NCBI GenBank assembly: GCA_002307175.1
Contig: DBTS01000006.1
Location: 8,428 to 72,427, forward strand
Source of the DNA: Rhodocyclaceae bacterium UBA1310
Lineage (GTDB): Bacteria; Pseudomonadota; Gammaproteobacteria; Burkholderiales; Rhodocyclaceae
Length of the DNA stretch: 64,000 bases
Reading direction: 5' to 3'
Part shown: one piece after another, positions 52,639 through 60,929 of the stretch
Layout: every line of letters starts with the position of its first letter
Numbering within the stretch: position 1 is the stretch's first letter
Position numbers and translations under genes: made by a program
Notes under the pieces: model-generated
Told to the model about the DNA's origin: nothing
Databases searched by the model: none
The model's input: the letters and a program-made list of their open reading frames with translations, nothing else

Positions 52639-53730
52639 ATGTCTTATGGATTTCGTGCGCATCGTCAAAACCATAATAAAGCAGGTGCCGAGAGCGGGGT
52701 CGGGAAGGTGCACGCTTCCCACTCTTTCTTGCCCGCTCAAGAAATGAACATGAATTGTCAGCATGTGGCCCCCGGTTTCAAGGACGGCGGACTGATCCGT
52801 GGCCCGGGCTCCGGCATTTCAGATTCCATTCCACGTGACATGCGCAAGGGCAGCTTTATCATGCCTGCGGACTCCACGGCTTTCTTCGGCGTGCAGGAAC
52901 TTTCCCGTCTTGGCCGACATGTGCCAGGCATGGGGAATCATGCAGATTATCAGCTCACCCCCGAGCAGGTCTACACCGTTGGTTGGAACGTGCTCGATGC
53001 CATGCGTAATAGCACCCACACACCAGCCGTCCTGCAGGCTATGTTGGGGCGCCATCGCAATGGCCGGCCCGGATTTGACAATGGCTCTCAGATCAATCCC
53101 TTGCAATCGGCCACGCCGGACAGTGGCAGTACTGTTCCGACTGCGGGCGGCAATCCCGGCCTGGGCACCAATACGATCAATGTTAGTTCGCAAAGGCCGG
53201 AAGGTTCGTACGCGTCGGGCACGCAGGCGTCCATGACCCCAGGCGAAGGCCGTGATGTTGTCCGCAATGGCAACAATTACTGGGGCGGCAATGTTTCCGG
53301 CTCTGTCACCATCAATGGGCAGGCGCCTTCCAATGGTACTTTCAGCTCCGTGCCGGGTGGCTCAGGCGCTACGCCGCTGGGCCAGCCCAGCTATGCCAGC
53401 GCACCCGCGATAGCTGTTCCCAGCGGGGGAAGTGGTGGCAGCATCGCCAATCCGGCAAATGGCAGTGCCGCCAGCCAGGCACTCGCGGCAGCAAGCCGGG
53501 CCTACGCTGGTTCGCCGAATGGTCAGCTCACCGCCAATCAGTTGCATACGCTGCAGGGGCTGGCTACCAATGACATGCAGGAACGCAATGCGCAGATGGC
53601 CAACGCTACTGCGCAGAATAATGCCGCACTGCAGGCCGGAACCGAGATGGCAAGGCTGAATGCCACCAACCAGCAGTTCCAGCAGGGGCTTGCCGCCAAT
53701 GCGCAGATGCGGAACTATCAGAATAGGTGA
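52639..53730 (+). CDS. Virion-block protein of MSYGFRA type with SDSIP motif
   Basis: 363 residues. The opening MSYGFRA is shared with the previous gene, then GPGSGISDSIP followed by KGSFIMPADST, the motif found near the start of many phage tape-measure or internal proteins (consensus GTGTSDSIPA-x-LSxGE). LTPEQVYTVGWNVLDAMRNS matches the paralog. The rest is Gly/Ser/Asn/Gln-rich low-complexity sequence with a helical end (MARLNATNQQFQQGLAANAQ). A soluble structural role is likely. It is the last gene with clear phage features before the repeats at 53862. Confidence 0.65.
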   Translation: MSYGFRAHRQNHNKAGAESGVGKVHASHSFLPAQEMNMNCQHVAPGFKDGGLIRGPGSGISDSIPRDMRKGSFIMPADSTAFFGVQELSRLGRHVPGMGNHADYQLTPEQVYTVGWNVLDAMRNSTHTPAVLQAMLGRHRNGRPGFDNGSQINPLQSATPDSGSTVPTAGGNPGLGTNTINVSSQRPEGSYASGTQASMTPGEGRDVVRNGNNYWGGNVSGSVTINGQAPSNGTFSSVPGGSGATPLGQPSYASAPAIAVPSGGSGGSIANPANGSAASQALAAASRAYAGSPNGQLTANQLHTLQGLATNDMQERNAQMANATAQNNAALQAGTEMARLNATNQQFQQGLAANAQMRNYQNR

Positions 53731-54590
53731 GCATCGCAGGTAAGCATCGCTGCAACGGTCGGTATGGGAAACCATGCCGGCCGCCTCCATGCGCGAGCTC
53801 ATTTTCCTTCTTGGCTCATCCGACTTTAGTGTGGGTTAATGTTTGGCATGTCGATCCGGGTTTGCGCCCTCCGGGCGGAGGCTTGACCGGCGCAATTCCG
53901 CTACGCTTCATTGTTCCGCTTCGCGCGCCCTACGCAAACCGGCACGATGGGCCAATGGCGTAGGTTGGGAAAGCCGCAGGCGTCTCCCAACGTTTTGTTG
54001 CGCCGCATTGTGCCCTTTCACGCGTGGGTTTTCCATTTCGTTCCCTGCGCTGTGATACGCGAGAGCGTACTACCCACCTACATGAAAGTCTGAAGGACCT
54101 CCTTCTTTATCCGAAGCATTCCTGTCGAGTCTTCCTCTTGTAGCCAGTTTCAGGTAGCCCAAGCACTCTCCGTTCTCCGAAAAGCCACACTTTCATCTTG
54201 GTTTACGGGGTTTTACATCTATGGGTAGCCATCGCCAGGGTGTTGTACTTTGGCATCACTTCCCGATTATTTAGAAATTTGCCGCATTTGCTGTGCAGCG
54301 AGGCTGCGCGCCGTTTTGCCGGAGGTACCCCGTTTTTCGTGCCAGATTTTCGTGACAATTGGTCGTTCGGTAGCGGGCTGCCTGGTGCATAATGCCGCTC
54401 GTTTACAAAAAAAGACCGGCTGTCTGGTGGGGCGCCCGGCAGTCGAGACGCAGTAGCGGCTTTTTTCAGGGGGTCAGGCAAGAGCGGATCAGGGAAATTT
54501 GTGTCCCTGGTATCGTTTTGTCGGTATTCTCCTCTGGAGGTCGCGCTGGTCGAGGCGGGTTTTCGGCTTTGCTGACTGGGGATACGGGGA
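53731..54590. other. 860-base repeat-rich spacer at the right edge of the virion block
   Basis: Contains an inverted AAAGTCTGA-type end near 53822, the 237-bp repeat at 53862-54098, and a 490-base stretch up to 54590 without supported genes. Short frames at 54203-54481 (minus) and 54198-54392 (plus) lack coding character. Confidence 0.55.
53862..54098 (+). repeat. 237-bp direct repeat (families A and B joined), copy 1
   Basis: Begins TTGCGCCCTCCGGGCGGAGG, includes TTCATTGTTCCGCTTCGCGC, GTAGGTTGGGAAAGCCGCAG, and GTGATACGCGAGAGCGTACT, and ends ATGAAAGTCTGAAGGAC. The copy at 62459-62692 has the same order of blocks with scattered substitutions. A partial copy lies at 27450-27547. Confidence 0.8.
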
Positions 54591-55070
54591 ATGGATCGCA
54601 GGATTGAAGCCTTGCTGGAAAAGGTGGCGGGTACACCGGAATTTCAGCATGTCCGGTTCAACGGAATCGGAACGGTTAATGCGCTGGGCGATAACGCCCT
54701 GCATGTAGCAGTGCGCTGGGGCGATCTCGAAGGCGTGCAGATCCTTGTTGAAGGCGGTATCGACGTCAACAAGCATGGCGAGCATGGGTATACGCCGCTG
54801 CATGTTGCCAGTGAGTCTGGCCGCGCTGAAATCGTTGAGTATCTGCTTGAGCACGGCGCTGATCCCTTTGCGCGTACCGAGGGCGATCTGCCTTTCACGC
54901 TTGCCAAGGCCAAAGGGTGTGCTGCCGTGTGCGATCTTATCAACGAGCATCTGAAACGGCGCAACAAGAGTGTGGCACGTGCCCGCTCTGGCGAGCCACT
55001 GTCTGCCCTTAATCGCAAAATCGAAGAACTCCAGGCCTTTATTGATAAACACAGCGAGAAGTCTGCTTAG
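54591..55070 (+). CDS. Ankyrin-repeat protein
   Basis: 159 residues. At least two and a half ankyrin repeats: NALHVAVRWGDLEGVQILVE followed by GGIDVNKHGEHGYTPLHVAS, and SGRAEIVEYLLEHGADPFAR. The tail (LNRKIEELQAFIDKHSEKSA) is a short coiled coil. The start ATG at 54591 follows GGGGAATGG; a near-by ATG would not add repeats. Ankyrin repeats mediate protein contacts. It is unclear whether it belongs to the virion unit or to the host. No signal peptide. Confidence 0.75.
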   Translation: MDRRIEALLEKVAGTPEFQHVRFNGIGTVNALGDNALHVAVRWGDLEGVQILVEGGIDVNKHGEHGYTPLHVASESGRAEIVEYLLEHGADPFARTEGDLPFTLAKAKGCAAVCDLINEHLKRRNKSVARARSGEPLSALNRKIEELQAFIDKHSEKSA

Positions 55071-55180
55071 GTGCATAGACGGGTGCTTGAACAGGTGCGT
55101 ATGCCGGCATGCGCGTTCTGCCGCAATTCACACAGCAACGATCCACGCAGCAACATTTCTGCAACGCTCGAAAGGTAGCC

Positions 55181-55813
55181 ATGGGCGCAATACAAAATGA
55201 AGCAAAGCGGTTCTGGCCAGACCTTGCTGAAGACCAGCACATTCAAGCCCGTGGCGCCGCCCAGCCACATCCGGAGCGCCTCCATTTGAGCCGGCGCCCC
55301 CGCAGTAAAGGCCTTGCCACCACCTTCATCCAGGTCATTGAAACCTGCTGGAGCAATCAACAGCGCGGTGGCTCGCAGGCCGCAGTCCGTAACGCCGTTC
55401 CCATGATCTTCCGCACCCCCGTGGGAGACCCTGCCGCGCCGGTGCTGCTGCATCGTGCCCTGTGCAGCGAAGCCGATGGCTTCTCCCCGCAGGTGGACGC
55501 CGAAGTACAGCGCCTCAGCGCCGAGCTTGCCGCTCAGTACCGTGTCGCCGTGCATCCTGAAGCGCATGGCGTGCGCGTCGAATTCTTCGGTGAACCCGCT
55601 GGCGCAGCATCCGCCACCGCCAGCGACAGCGTGGTGCTCAGCCCCGGCATGTGGCTGCGCATCGTCGCCAACCGCCGCGTTGCAGTGGCGGATACCTGCA
55701 CCTACCACCGCTTCGTCTACAACATCGCCCACTGCGAACCCGCCGACGTTAACAGCCTCTTCGCCGGCAGCGCCCCGGTGCTCTGCATCAATCGTGAAAC
55801 CCGCTTGCTGTGA
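55181..55813 (+). CDS. Hypothetical protein, 210 residues
   Basis: The start at 55181 (MGAIQNEAKR) is preceded by GAAAGG. A longer frame back to 55109 adds a Gln/Cys-rich leader of doubtful value. The N-terminal 60 residues are polar and basic. From residue 75 onwards there is a compact alpha/beta part (VPMIFRTPVGDPAAPVLLHR, then EVQRLSAELAAQYRVAVHPE) and a beta end (SVVLSPGMWLRIVANRRVAV; APVLCINRETRLL). No family was recognised. It could be the last gene of the virion unit, because it has the same GC-rich codon use and orientation, or an unrelated host gene. Confidence 0.55.
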   Translation: MGAIQNEAKRFWPDLAEDQHIQARGAAQPHPERLHLSRRPRSKGLATTFIQVIETCWSNQQRGGSQAAVRNAVPMIFRTPVGDPAAPVLLHRALCSEADGFSPQVDAEVQRLSAELAAQYRVAVHPEAHGVRVEFFGEPAGAASATASDSVVLSPGMWLRIVANRRVAVADTCTYHRFVYNIAHCEPADVNSLFAGSAPVLCINRETRLL

Positions 55814-55928
55814 GCTAGGTGGCCAAAGTGTGTTAATGGCGTTGTTATACTGTGGCAAATAAAGCCCCTTGTGCCGAAGGCGCTACGTTTTTCTACTGGG
55901 CGGTACATCGGCAACCCATGCCCGACGC

Positions 55929-55979
55929 GTAGGGTGGCAAAGCGAACAATGAGCGCAGCGAATTGCACCTTCCGCGTGC
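55929..55979 (-). repeat. Interspersed repeat family A, minus copy
   Basis: Plus strand GTAGGGTGGCAAAGCGAACA, then ATGAGCGCAGCGAATTGCAC and CTTCCGCGTGC. Reverse complement of the copy at 5885. Confidence 0.7.
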
Positions 55980-56025
55980 TTTTCTGATCGCGAGGTATAC
56001 GCGTTCGGTGCAATTGGCATGCCCA

Positions 56026-56083
56026 CCGGTTTGCGTAAGGCGCTGCAGGGAACAATGCAGCGCAGCGTAACTGCGCCGGTCAC
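56026..56083 (-). repeat. Interspersed repeat family A, minus long variant
   Basis: Plus strand CCGGTTTGCGTAAGGCGCTG, then CAGGGAACAATGCAGCGCAG and CGTAACTGCGCCGGTCA. Reverse complement of the long variant with the AATTCCGC core. Confidence 0.6.
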
Positions 56084-56229
56084 GCTCAATAATCCAACTC
56101 CCTTCATGGCGTCTTCGGCAGAGCTGGGGCATGTTGCACCGATTGCGGAATACAAAGTCGGCGGCGCTGCAACCCATGGCGCCGGTACTGGTACGATGAA
56201 GGGTTCAGATCTCCGGTTGTCCATGATCC

Positions 56230-56712
56230 ATGCAAATTCGCCCCTATCGCCGCGGTGAAGAGGATGCATTACATGCAGTCTTCTACTCATCCGTGCATGA
56301 AATTGCCGCACGCCAATACACGCCCAGCCAGATTGAAGCCTGGGCGCCTTGCGCAGTTGACGCCGCGCTGTGGCAAAAACGTATCCAGTCGATCTCCCCG
56401 TATGTGGTCGAGGTTGGCGGTCAGATTGCGGCTTATGGCGATCTGCAGGCGCATGGCTATATTGATCATTTTTTCGTTGCTGGCCGTTTCGGGCGCCAAG
56501 GCGTTGGCACTGCGCTGATGCAGTTTCTGCTGGCGCAGGCCAGCCGGCAGGGCATTGCCGAAATCACTTCCGATGTCAGTCTCGCTGCCCAGGCATTTTT
56601 CGAGAGCTTTGGATTCCGCTACGTTGAGCACAAAGTTGTCACCATTCGCGGCGTCGAGTTGGCCAACGCGCTGATGGCCCGCTCTTCAGGCGGGCAATCG
56701 TCCGGCAGTTGA
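56230..56712 (+). CDS. GNAT-family N-acetyltransferase
   Basis: 160 residues with the GNAT core: MQIRPYRRGEEDALHAVFYS opening, YIDHFFVAGRFGRQGVGTAL (the acetyl-CoA P-loop FGRQGVGTAL at 87-96) and AQAFFESFGFRYVEHKVVTI (the second motif). The sequence resembles the YafP/ElaA-like group of small acetyltransferases. The substrate is unknown. It stands alone, with nhaD starting 417 bases downstream. Confidence 0.85.
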   Translation: MQIRPYRRGEEDALHAVFYSSVHEIAARQYTPSQIEAWAPCAVDAALWQKRIQSISPYVVEVGGQIAAYGDLQAHGYIDHFFVAGRFGRQGVGTALMQFLLAQASRQGIAEITSDVSLAAQAFFESFGFRYVEHKVVTIRGVELANALMARSSGGQSSGS

Positions 56713-57129
56713 TGTCGATCTTCATCGCGGCATGGCGGGATACATGCAGGGGTGTAGTGAGTATTGGCCTCCTTAAAGGCAAATCCGGTAATTGAGTTCG
56801 GTTTTGCCGAGTTGTGTATAATCAGCGTCGGGTGTCTACGGCATCTATCTGTTGCATCAGTTGTGTCGTAGACAGGGTTTTGTGTCGGTCGGGCCGCCGC
56901 ACACTGATGAAACCCTGTGCCTGATGAATCTGATGAGCCCTCAAAGCGTCTCTTTGTTGCGCGATCTGCGCGACCGCCTGTCTTTCCCAAAATTTTCCCA
57001 TTTTCTTCCCCGCCTCTTCATGCCTTGGCCGGCCTGGTGCTGCCCGGTATTGGGGGTGCAGATGTGGTTGATGCTGGATAGATATTTCCTTGCCCAATGT
57101 GAAGAGGCCTGCGTTCCGGCGGGAGAAGT
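56713..57129 (+). promoter_or_regulatory. Structured leader upstream of nhaD
   Basis: A promoter-like -10 TATAAT (56817-56822) with a -35 TTGAGT (56792-56797, spacer 19) predicts a leader of about 300 nt. It holds two successive stem-loops: TGTCTACG/CGTAGACA (56833-56840 and 56867-56874), and ACAGGGTTT/AAACCCTGT (56872-56880 and 56910-56918). The arms overlap by three bases, so the stems exclude each other, as in a switch. An open frame (56852-57133) runs through it and ends by overlapping the nhaD start. Confidence 0.5.
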
Positions 57130-57133
57130 ATGA
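56852..57133 (+). other. Possible leader ORF overlapping the nhaD start
   Basis: 93 codons whose TGA (57131-57133) overlaps the nhaD ATG (57130). The inner part from MNLMSPQSVSLLRDL onward has mixed composition with an aromatic hydrophobic stretch (FLPRLFMPWPAWCCPVLGV). No ribosome site is convincing. It may be a coupled small protein or only a chance frame in the leader. Confidence 0.35.
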
Positions 57134-58437
57134 TGTTTCTTGCGAATTTCAATATGCTCACGGCGCTTGTGGTGATTTTTGCTATCAGTTATGCGCTGAT
57201 TGCATTGGAACATCCGCTCAATATCAACAAGTCGGCATCAGCGTTGATTGGCGCCGGTCTGTTGTGGACAGTCTATGCGCTGTCTGTCGGTGATGCGCCC
57301 AGAGTCGGCGCAGAGCTTGGTGAATCGCTCGTCAGCACGGCCCAGATTGTGTTTTTCCTGATGGGGGCGATGGCGATTGTCGAGCTTATCGATGCGCACA
57401 ACGGGTTTGATGTCATCACATCGCGGATCAGAACTTCCAGGCTCCCGGTGCTGATGTGGCAAGTGGGGTTTGCCACGTTCTTTCTCAGTGCCATTCTGGA
57501 TAACCTGACGACAACTATCGTGATGGTTTCACTGATGCGCAAGTTGTTGGCGAAGCGCGAGGACAGGCTGTTCTTCGCCGGTATCATCGTGATTTGCGCC
57601 AATGCAGGCGGGGCATGGTCACCCATTGGCGATGTCACCACCACGATGCTCTGGATCGGGGGGCAGATTACCAGTGCGGCGATCATCAAGGCTGTGTTGC
57701 TGCCCTCGCTGGCAAGCATGCTGGTGCCTTTGGCGATTACCGCCTATCTGCTGCGTGGCAGAGAGCTTGTTGCGCCAGAGCAGGATTCTGGTGAGTCCGT
57801 CACGCAGGCAGGTCATTTTGAGCGGAATCTGATCTTTTTCCTGGGGCTGGGTATTCTGGTTGCCGTACCAATATTCAAGACGCTTACCCACCTGCCGCCG
57901 TTCATGGGAATTCTGTTCGGCTTGGGCATTCTGTGGCTGGTGGGCGATCTGGTTCATCGCAATCTGGATGAAGAGCTTAGGCGACCACTCACCCTGACAT
58001 ATGCCCTCAGCCGCATTGATATGAGTTCGCTCGTGTTCTTTATCGGGATATTGCTCTCTGTGGCGACGCTGGAGCACGCGCATATTCTGACTGGTTTGGC
58101 GCAATGGCTGGATCGTGTCGTGGGGCGGCAAGACATCATTGTTCTCACCATCGGGCTTGCGAGCGCAATCGTGGATAACGTCCCTCTGGTGGCAGCGTCG
58201 ATGGGGATGTACAGCCTGACCCAGTATCCGCCAGACCACTTCCTGTGGGAATTCATGGCGTACTGCGCAGGTACTGGCGGCTCCATTCTTATCATCGGCT
58301 CCGCCGCCGGTGTTGCGGCGATGGGTCTGGAGAAGATCCAGTTCTTCTGGTACCTCAGAAAAATTGGCTGGCTGGCGCTGTCAGGGTATTTTGCAGGGGT
58401 TGGGGTATATCTTGTTCAGTACTGGCTGCTGCATTGA
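57130..58437 (+). CDS. nhaD: Sodium/proton antiporter NhaD
   Basis: 435 residues with about thirteen membrane helices of the ion-transporter superfamily, NhaD branch. Diagnostic segments are FLSAILDNLTTTIVMVSLM (about 116-134, the first re-entrant hairpin), VICANAGGAWSPIGDVTTTM, SAIVDNVPLVAASMGMYSLT (second Asp-Asn pair) and AGTGGSILIIGSAAGVAAMG. The two DN motifs and the GG segments form the ion path. It expels sodium or lithium in exchange for protons. The start codons ATG ATG at 57130 follow GGAGAAGT. A structured leader lies upstream, suggesting regulated expression, perhaps by sodium or pH. Confidence 0.92.
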   Translation: MMFLANFNMLTALVVIFAISYALIALEHPLNINKSASALIGAGLLWTVYALSVGDAPRVGAELGESLVSTAQIVFFLMGAMAIVELIDAHNGFDVITSRIRTSRLPVLMWQVGFATFFLSAILDNLTTTIVMVSLMRKLLAKREDRLFFAGIIVICANAGGAWSPIGDVTTTMLWIGGQITSAAIIKAVLLPSLASMLVPLAITAYLLRGRELVAPEQDSGESVTQAGHFERNLIFFLGLGILVAVPIFKTLTHLPPFMGILFGLGILWLVGDLVHRNLDEELRRPLTLTYALSRIDMSSLVFFIGILLSVATLEHAHILTGLAQWLDRVVGRQDIIVLTIGLASAIVDNVPLVAASMGMYSLTQYPPDHFLWEFMAYCAGTGGSILIIGSAAGVAAMGLEKIQFFWYLRKIGWLALSGYFAGVGVYLVQYWLLH

Positions 58438-58579
58438 GTGATTGCACAGTACTTACTGGAAATATTCAAAACAGCAAGGTACGTTCGGTCCGTTGGGTGT
58501 CGAAGTGAAGAATGAGTTGCACTTCCCGCATCCTCAGTACCCGCATTTCCAGATCGTTGTGCAGGATGCATAAACAGTG

Positions 58580-59026
58580 TCAGGCATGTTCATCCGAGGT
58601 TTCCTGCTGCCTGTGATAAATGGCCGTTAGCCCCCTGAGTGCCCCCCACATTCCTGTGCCTGCGGCCACTGGAAGCATAGCAAGCAGATCAATCGTGGCT
58701 GACTGTACGACGCCTTGTATCACGTTGGCTATGCCCGATGCGAACATAAACCACGCGGCTAGATGGAAAAACTGTTCTGGGTGCGAAAAATTCAGAGGGT
58801 TTGCGTTCCATGCAGGAGGATTGTATTCGAATTTTTTAGCTCCGCGAATGAGAATGAGCAGACCGATTCCCAGGGAAAACAGCACGGGAATGAGGACAAA
58901 GACCAGGCCAACTTCCGGCCAGGTCACACTGGTATCCGTATGAGGTCGGCTCGGAGTGAGAATCTGAGAGATAAATGCATAAGCAATTAGCGTAATACGT
59001 ATCAGAGTCCAGTGTTGAAATTTCAT
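58580..59026 (-). CDS. Small membrane protein, 148 residues
   Basis: The start at 59026 (MKFQHWTLIR) is chosen because the upstream open frame back to 59239 overlaps the next gene and has no membrane character. Helices at about 10-28, 42-62, 93-112 and 114-134; a loop HPEQFFHLAAWF between helices 2 and 3 precedes the third. The end is charged. Resembles small DUF-type bacterial membrane proteins; no function assigned. It lies 78 bases from the neighbouring membrane gene, same strand, suggesting a two-gene unit. Confidence 0.6.
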   Translation of the reverse strand: MKFQHWTLIRITLIAYAFISQILTPSRPHTDTSVTWPEVGLVFVLIPVLFSLGIGLLILIRGAKKFEYNPPAWNANPLNFSHPEQFFHLAAWFMFASGIANVIQGVVQSATIDLLAMLPVAAGTGMWGALRGLTAIYHRQQETSDEHA

Positions 59027-59103
59027 TTTTATGAAAAAACATTTATTTGTGACTGAAGGGAGGGGCTGCCTGTGGCAAAAAATGTAGCCCGTAGGGTGCA
59101 ATA

Positions 59104-59550
59104 TCAAGGTTTTACGACGATCTGAGGTGCGTATCTGGAGCGGAGGTTGGCCGCCCAGAAGAGGGCACCGGCAGAGAAAGAATATGAGCTGAAGAGGCCT
59201 GGGTCGAAGCCCCAGGCAGAGGCGGCGCCGATTCCCCACAGCAATCCGGCGATTACCAGAGCAGCGGTGCGGCGGTCTTCGCCGTGAAGGCGTTTGAGTG
59301 TGATGGCGCTGATGGCCAGTACCAGAATCAGTACGGTGTTTATTACGATGTTGGCGTGCAACCTTGCGAGCGTGGTTTTAGGCCAGAATCCGGGATCAAT
59401 CCGTGCAAGCGAGAGAACAAGAATCGCGATCTGTGCAATGAGGTGGATGTACAGCAGGGTTGTGTCCCTGCAAAACAGTTGTTTGAGGCGATGCCACACG
59501 TGCTTGGCTCCAGATGATGTTGCAGGTTTCACCGCTCTCTTTGGTGGCAC
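59104..59550 (-). CDS. Small membrane protein, 148 residues
   Basis: Four hydrophobic segments at about 32-50, 64-88, 96-112 and 118-135 with a basic N-terminus (MPPKRAVKPA, KHVWHRLKQLF). The loop HANIVINTVLILVLAISAIT opens the second helix and RSRYAPQIVV forms the tail. No family recognised. It probably forms an operon with the gene at 58580-59026, which lies downstream. Convergence is not an issue, since nhaD stops 142 bases before that pair. Confidence 0.6.
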   Translation of the reverse strand: MPPKRAVKPATSSGAKHVWHRLKQLFCRDTTLLYIHLIAQIAILVLSLARIDPGFWPKTTLARLHANIVINTVLILVLAISAITLKRLHGEDRRTAALVIAGLLWGIGAASAWGFDPGLFSSYSFSAGALFWAANLRSRYAPQIVVKP

Positions 59551-59612
59551 TTGCGTTCCAGTAAGGCAAGACTTTGAGCTCGGTAGTTTACTTTAAAATA
59601 TTCCAAATGCCA

Positions 59613-60929
59613 TTAAAGTACAAAGCGGAAATCCTCAATCAGCGCACCCGGTAGCAGGGCGCTGTCGGTGCCGCGCTGGCCGTAGCTGGAGCTGTCGATG
59701 AGCAGCTCGCGCTCCTGTGTCAGCGCCAGCAGATTTTCGCCGAGCATGCGGTACAGGGATTCGTCGAAGCGCATTACATTAAGCGGGGCGACGATTTCGC
59801 CATGTTCCACGCGAAAACTGGCGAAGCGCGTCATGCCGGTCAGGCGGCAACTCACGCGGTCGGAATAATTGAGGTACCACAGGTTGCTGATCCACACGCC
59901 CGTGTCGAGTGCGGCGAGCGCATCGGCCTGGGGCAGGGCGCCTGCTGCCATTTCGATGCTCGCCAGGGATTCGTCGCCATTCGTGGCGAGGCTGTATTCG
60001 CGTGCCGTGCGTGGCGAGATCATTGAGTCGACAAGTCGCCCGCCCTCGATCAGGCTTACACGCGGCGGCTTGATGAAGCCTTCTGCCTGGAAGCTGGGAG
60101 CCAGTCCGCCTGCGGTGTTCTCGGCGAGTGACATGGATGGATGCAGGCTGAGCCCTTCATCACGCATTCGCAGCAGCGGGCTTTGTTTGGTGCGCAGTGC
60201 CTTTTCTGACACGCCTCCCCAGTTCAGCATGCCGACAATTTCGCTCAATGCTGCTGGCGTGAGGAATGCCCGGTACGGCCCGGGCGGAATGGTGACGGCC
60301 GGGCGCTGCAAGATTGCGAGTTGCCGGCAGGCCTCGGCGAACTTGTTGCGGAAAACAGCGCCATCCCAGGTAAAGCCCGCGTAGCTGCTCTTCACAGCCT
60401 TGTCGGCAGCATGATAGAGGCTCCAGTCCAGGTTGAAGCTCGCCACCTCGTGCCAGTTGCGCTGCCCCCATGAATTCGCAAAGCCGCGATAGACCGGCCC
60501 GCTGGCGAGAATGCCGACAAAGTCATGCCCGGCCACGCTGCCCAGCACTTCATCAACGATGTCCTGTGTGGCCGGCAGGGCTGAAGCCACGATGCGCTCG
60601 CTCGACTGCACCTCGGCCGAGAGCATCAGGTGGGGGTCGTCCGGCAGATCCGGCAATTGTGCCCGCAGTTCATTGACAAGACGCTCGATGAGCGCTGAAT
60701 CCTCCTCGCGCACGCCGCTCAGGGTGACATCTCCCTGCGCCTGGCGCTCACCGCTGATGAGTTTGAGGCCCAGGTAACGCTGCTGCACATGACCACTCTG
60801 GCGGATCAGGCCGTGATTGAAGCGCACAAAGTCCGAAGATTCGGCACCCAGCCAGCAGGTGAATTGCTCGTCGCCCTTGAGGCGCGCGGTAATCTCATCG
60901 GCGAGATCGTAAAACCACTGCTGCATCAT
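59613..60929 (-). CDS. TldE/PmbA-type protease subunit
   Basis: 438 residues, TldD/PmbA family fold without the catalytic HExxxH motif, as expected for the TldE/PmbA half of the heterodimer. Recognisable are FVRFNHGLIRQSGHVQQRYL near the N-terminus, LGSVAGHDFVGILASGPVYR, the central LLRMRDEGLSLHPSMS and GVWISNLWYLNYSDRVSCRL with LTGMTRFASFRVEHGEIV near the end, which lines the active cleft of the partner. It overlaps the catalytic gene by ATGA (60926-60929), so the two are made in equal amounts. Together they cut unfolded or modified peptides. Confidence 0.85.
   Translation of the reverse strand: MMQQWFYDLADEITARLKGDEQFTCWLGAESSDFVRFNHGLIRQSGHVQQRYLGLKLISGERQAQGDVTLSGVREEDSALIERLVNELRAQLPDLPDDPHLMLSAEVQSSERIVASALPATQDIVDEVLGSVAGHDFVGILASGPVYRGFANSWGQRNWHEVASFNLDWSLYHAADKAVKSSYAGFTWDGAVFRNKFAEACRQLAILQRPAVTIPPGPYRAFLTPAALSEIVGMLNWGGVSEKALRTKQSPLLRMRDEGLSLHPSMSLAENTAGGLAPSFQAEGFIKPPRVSLIEGGRLVDSMISPRTAREYSLATNGDESLASIEMAAGALPQADALAALDTGVWISNLWYLNYSDRVSCRLTGMTRFASFRVEHGEIVAPLNVMRFDESLYRMLGENLLALTQERELLIDSSSYGQRGTDSALLPGALIEDFRFVL

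Larger units (their letters stand above)
55814..56229. other. Spacer with two repeat copies
   Basis: Family A repeats in minus orientation lie at 55929-55979 and 56026-56083. No gene is supported; the open frame at 56019-56258 starts in a repeat. Confidence 0.5.

Noticed and set aside
53862..54098. attR site of the virion block
   Set aside because: A related partial copy lies at the left edge (27450-27547), but another full copy lies 8.6 kb further right and no integrase is present, so phage attachment sites cannot be claimed.
54198..54481. Small frames on both strands after the 237-bp repeat
   Set aside because: They overlap each other and lack ribosome sites or conserved motifs.
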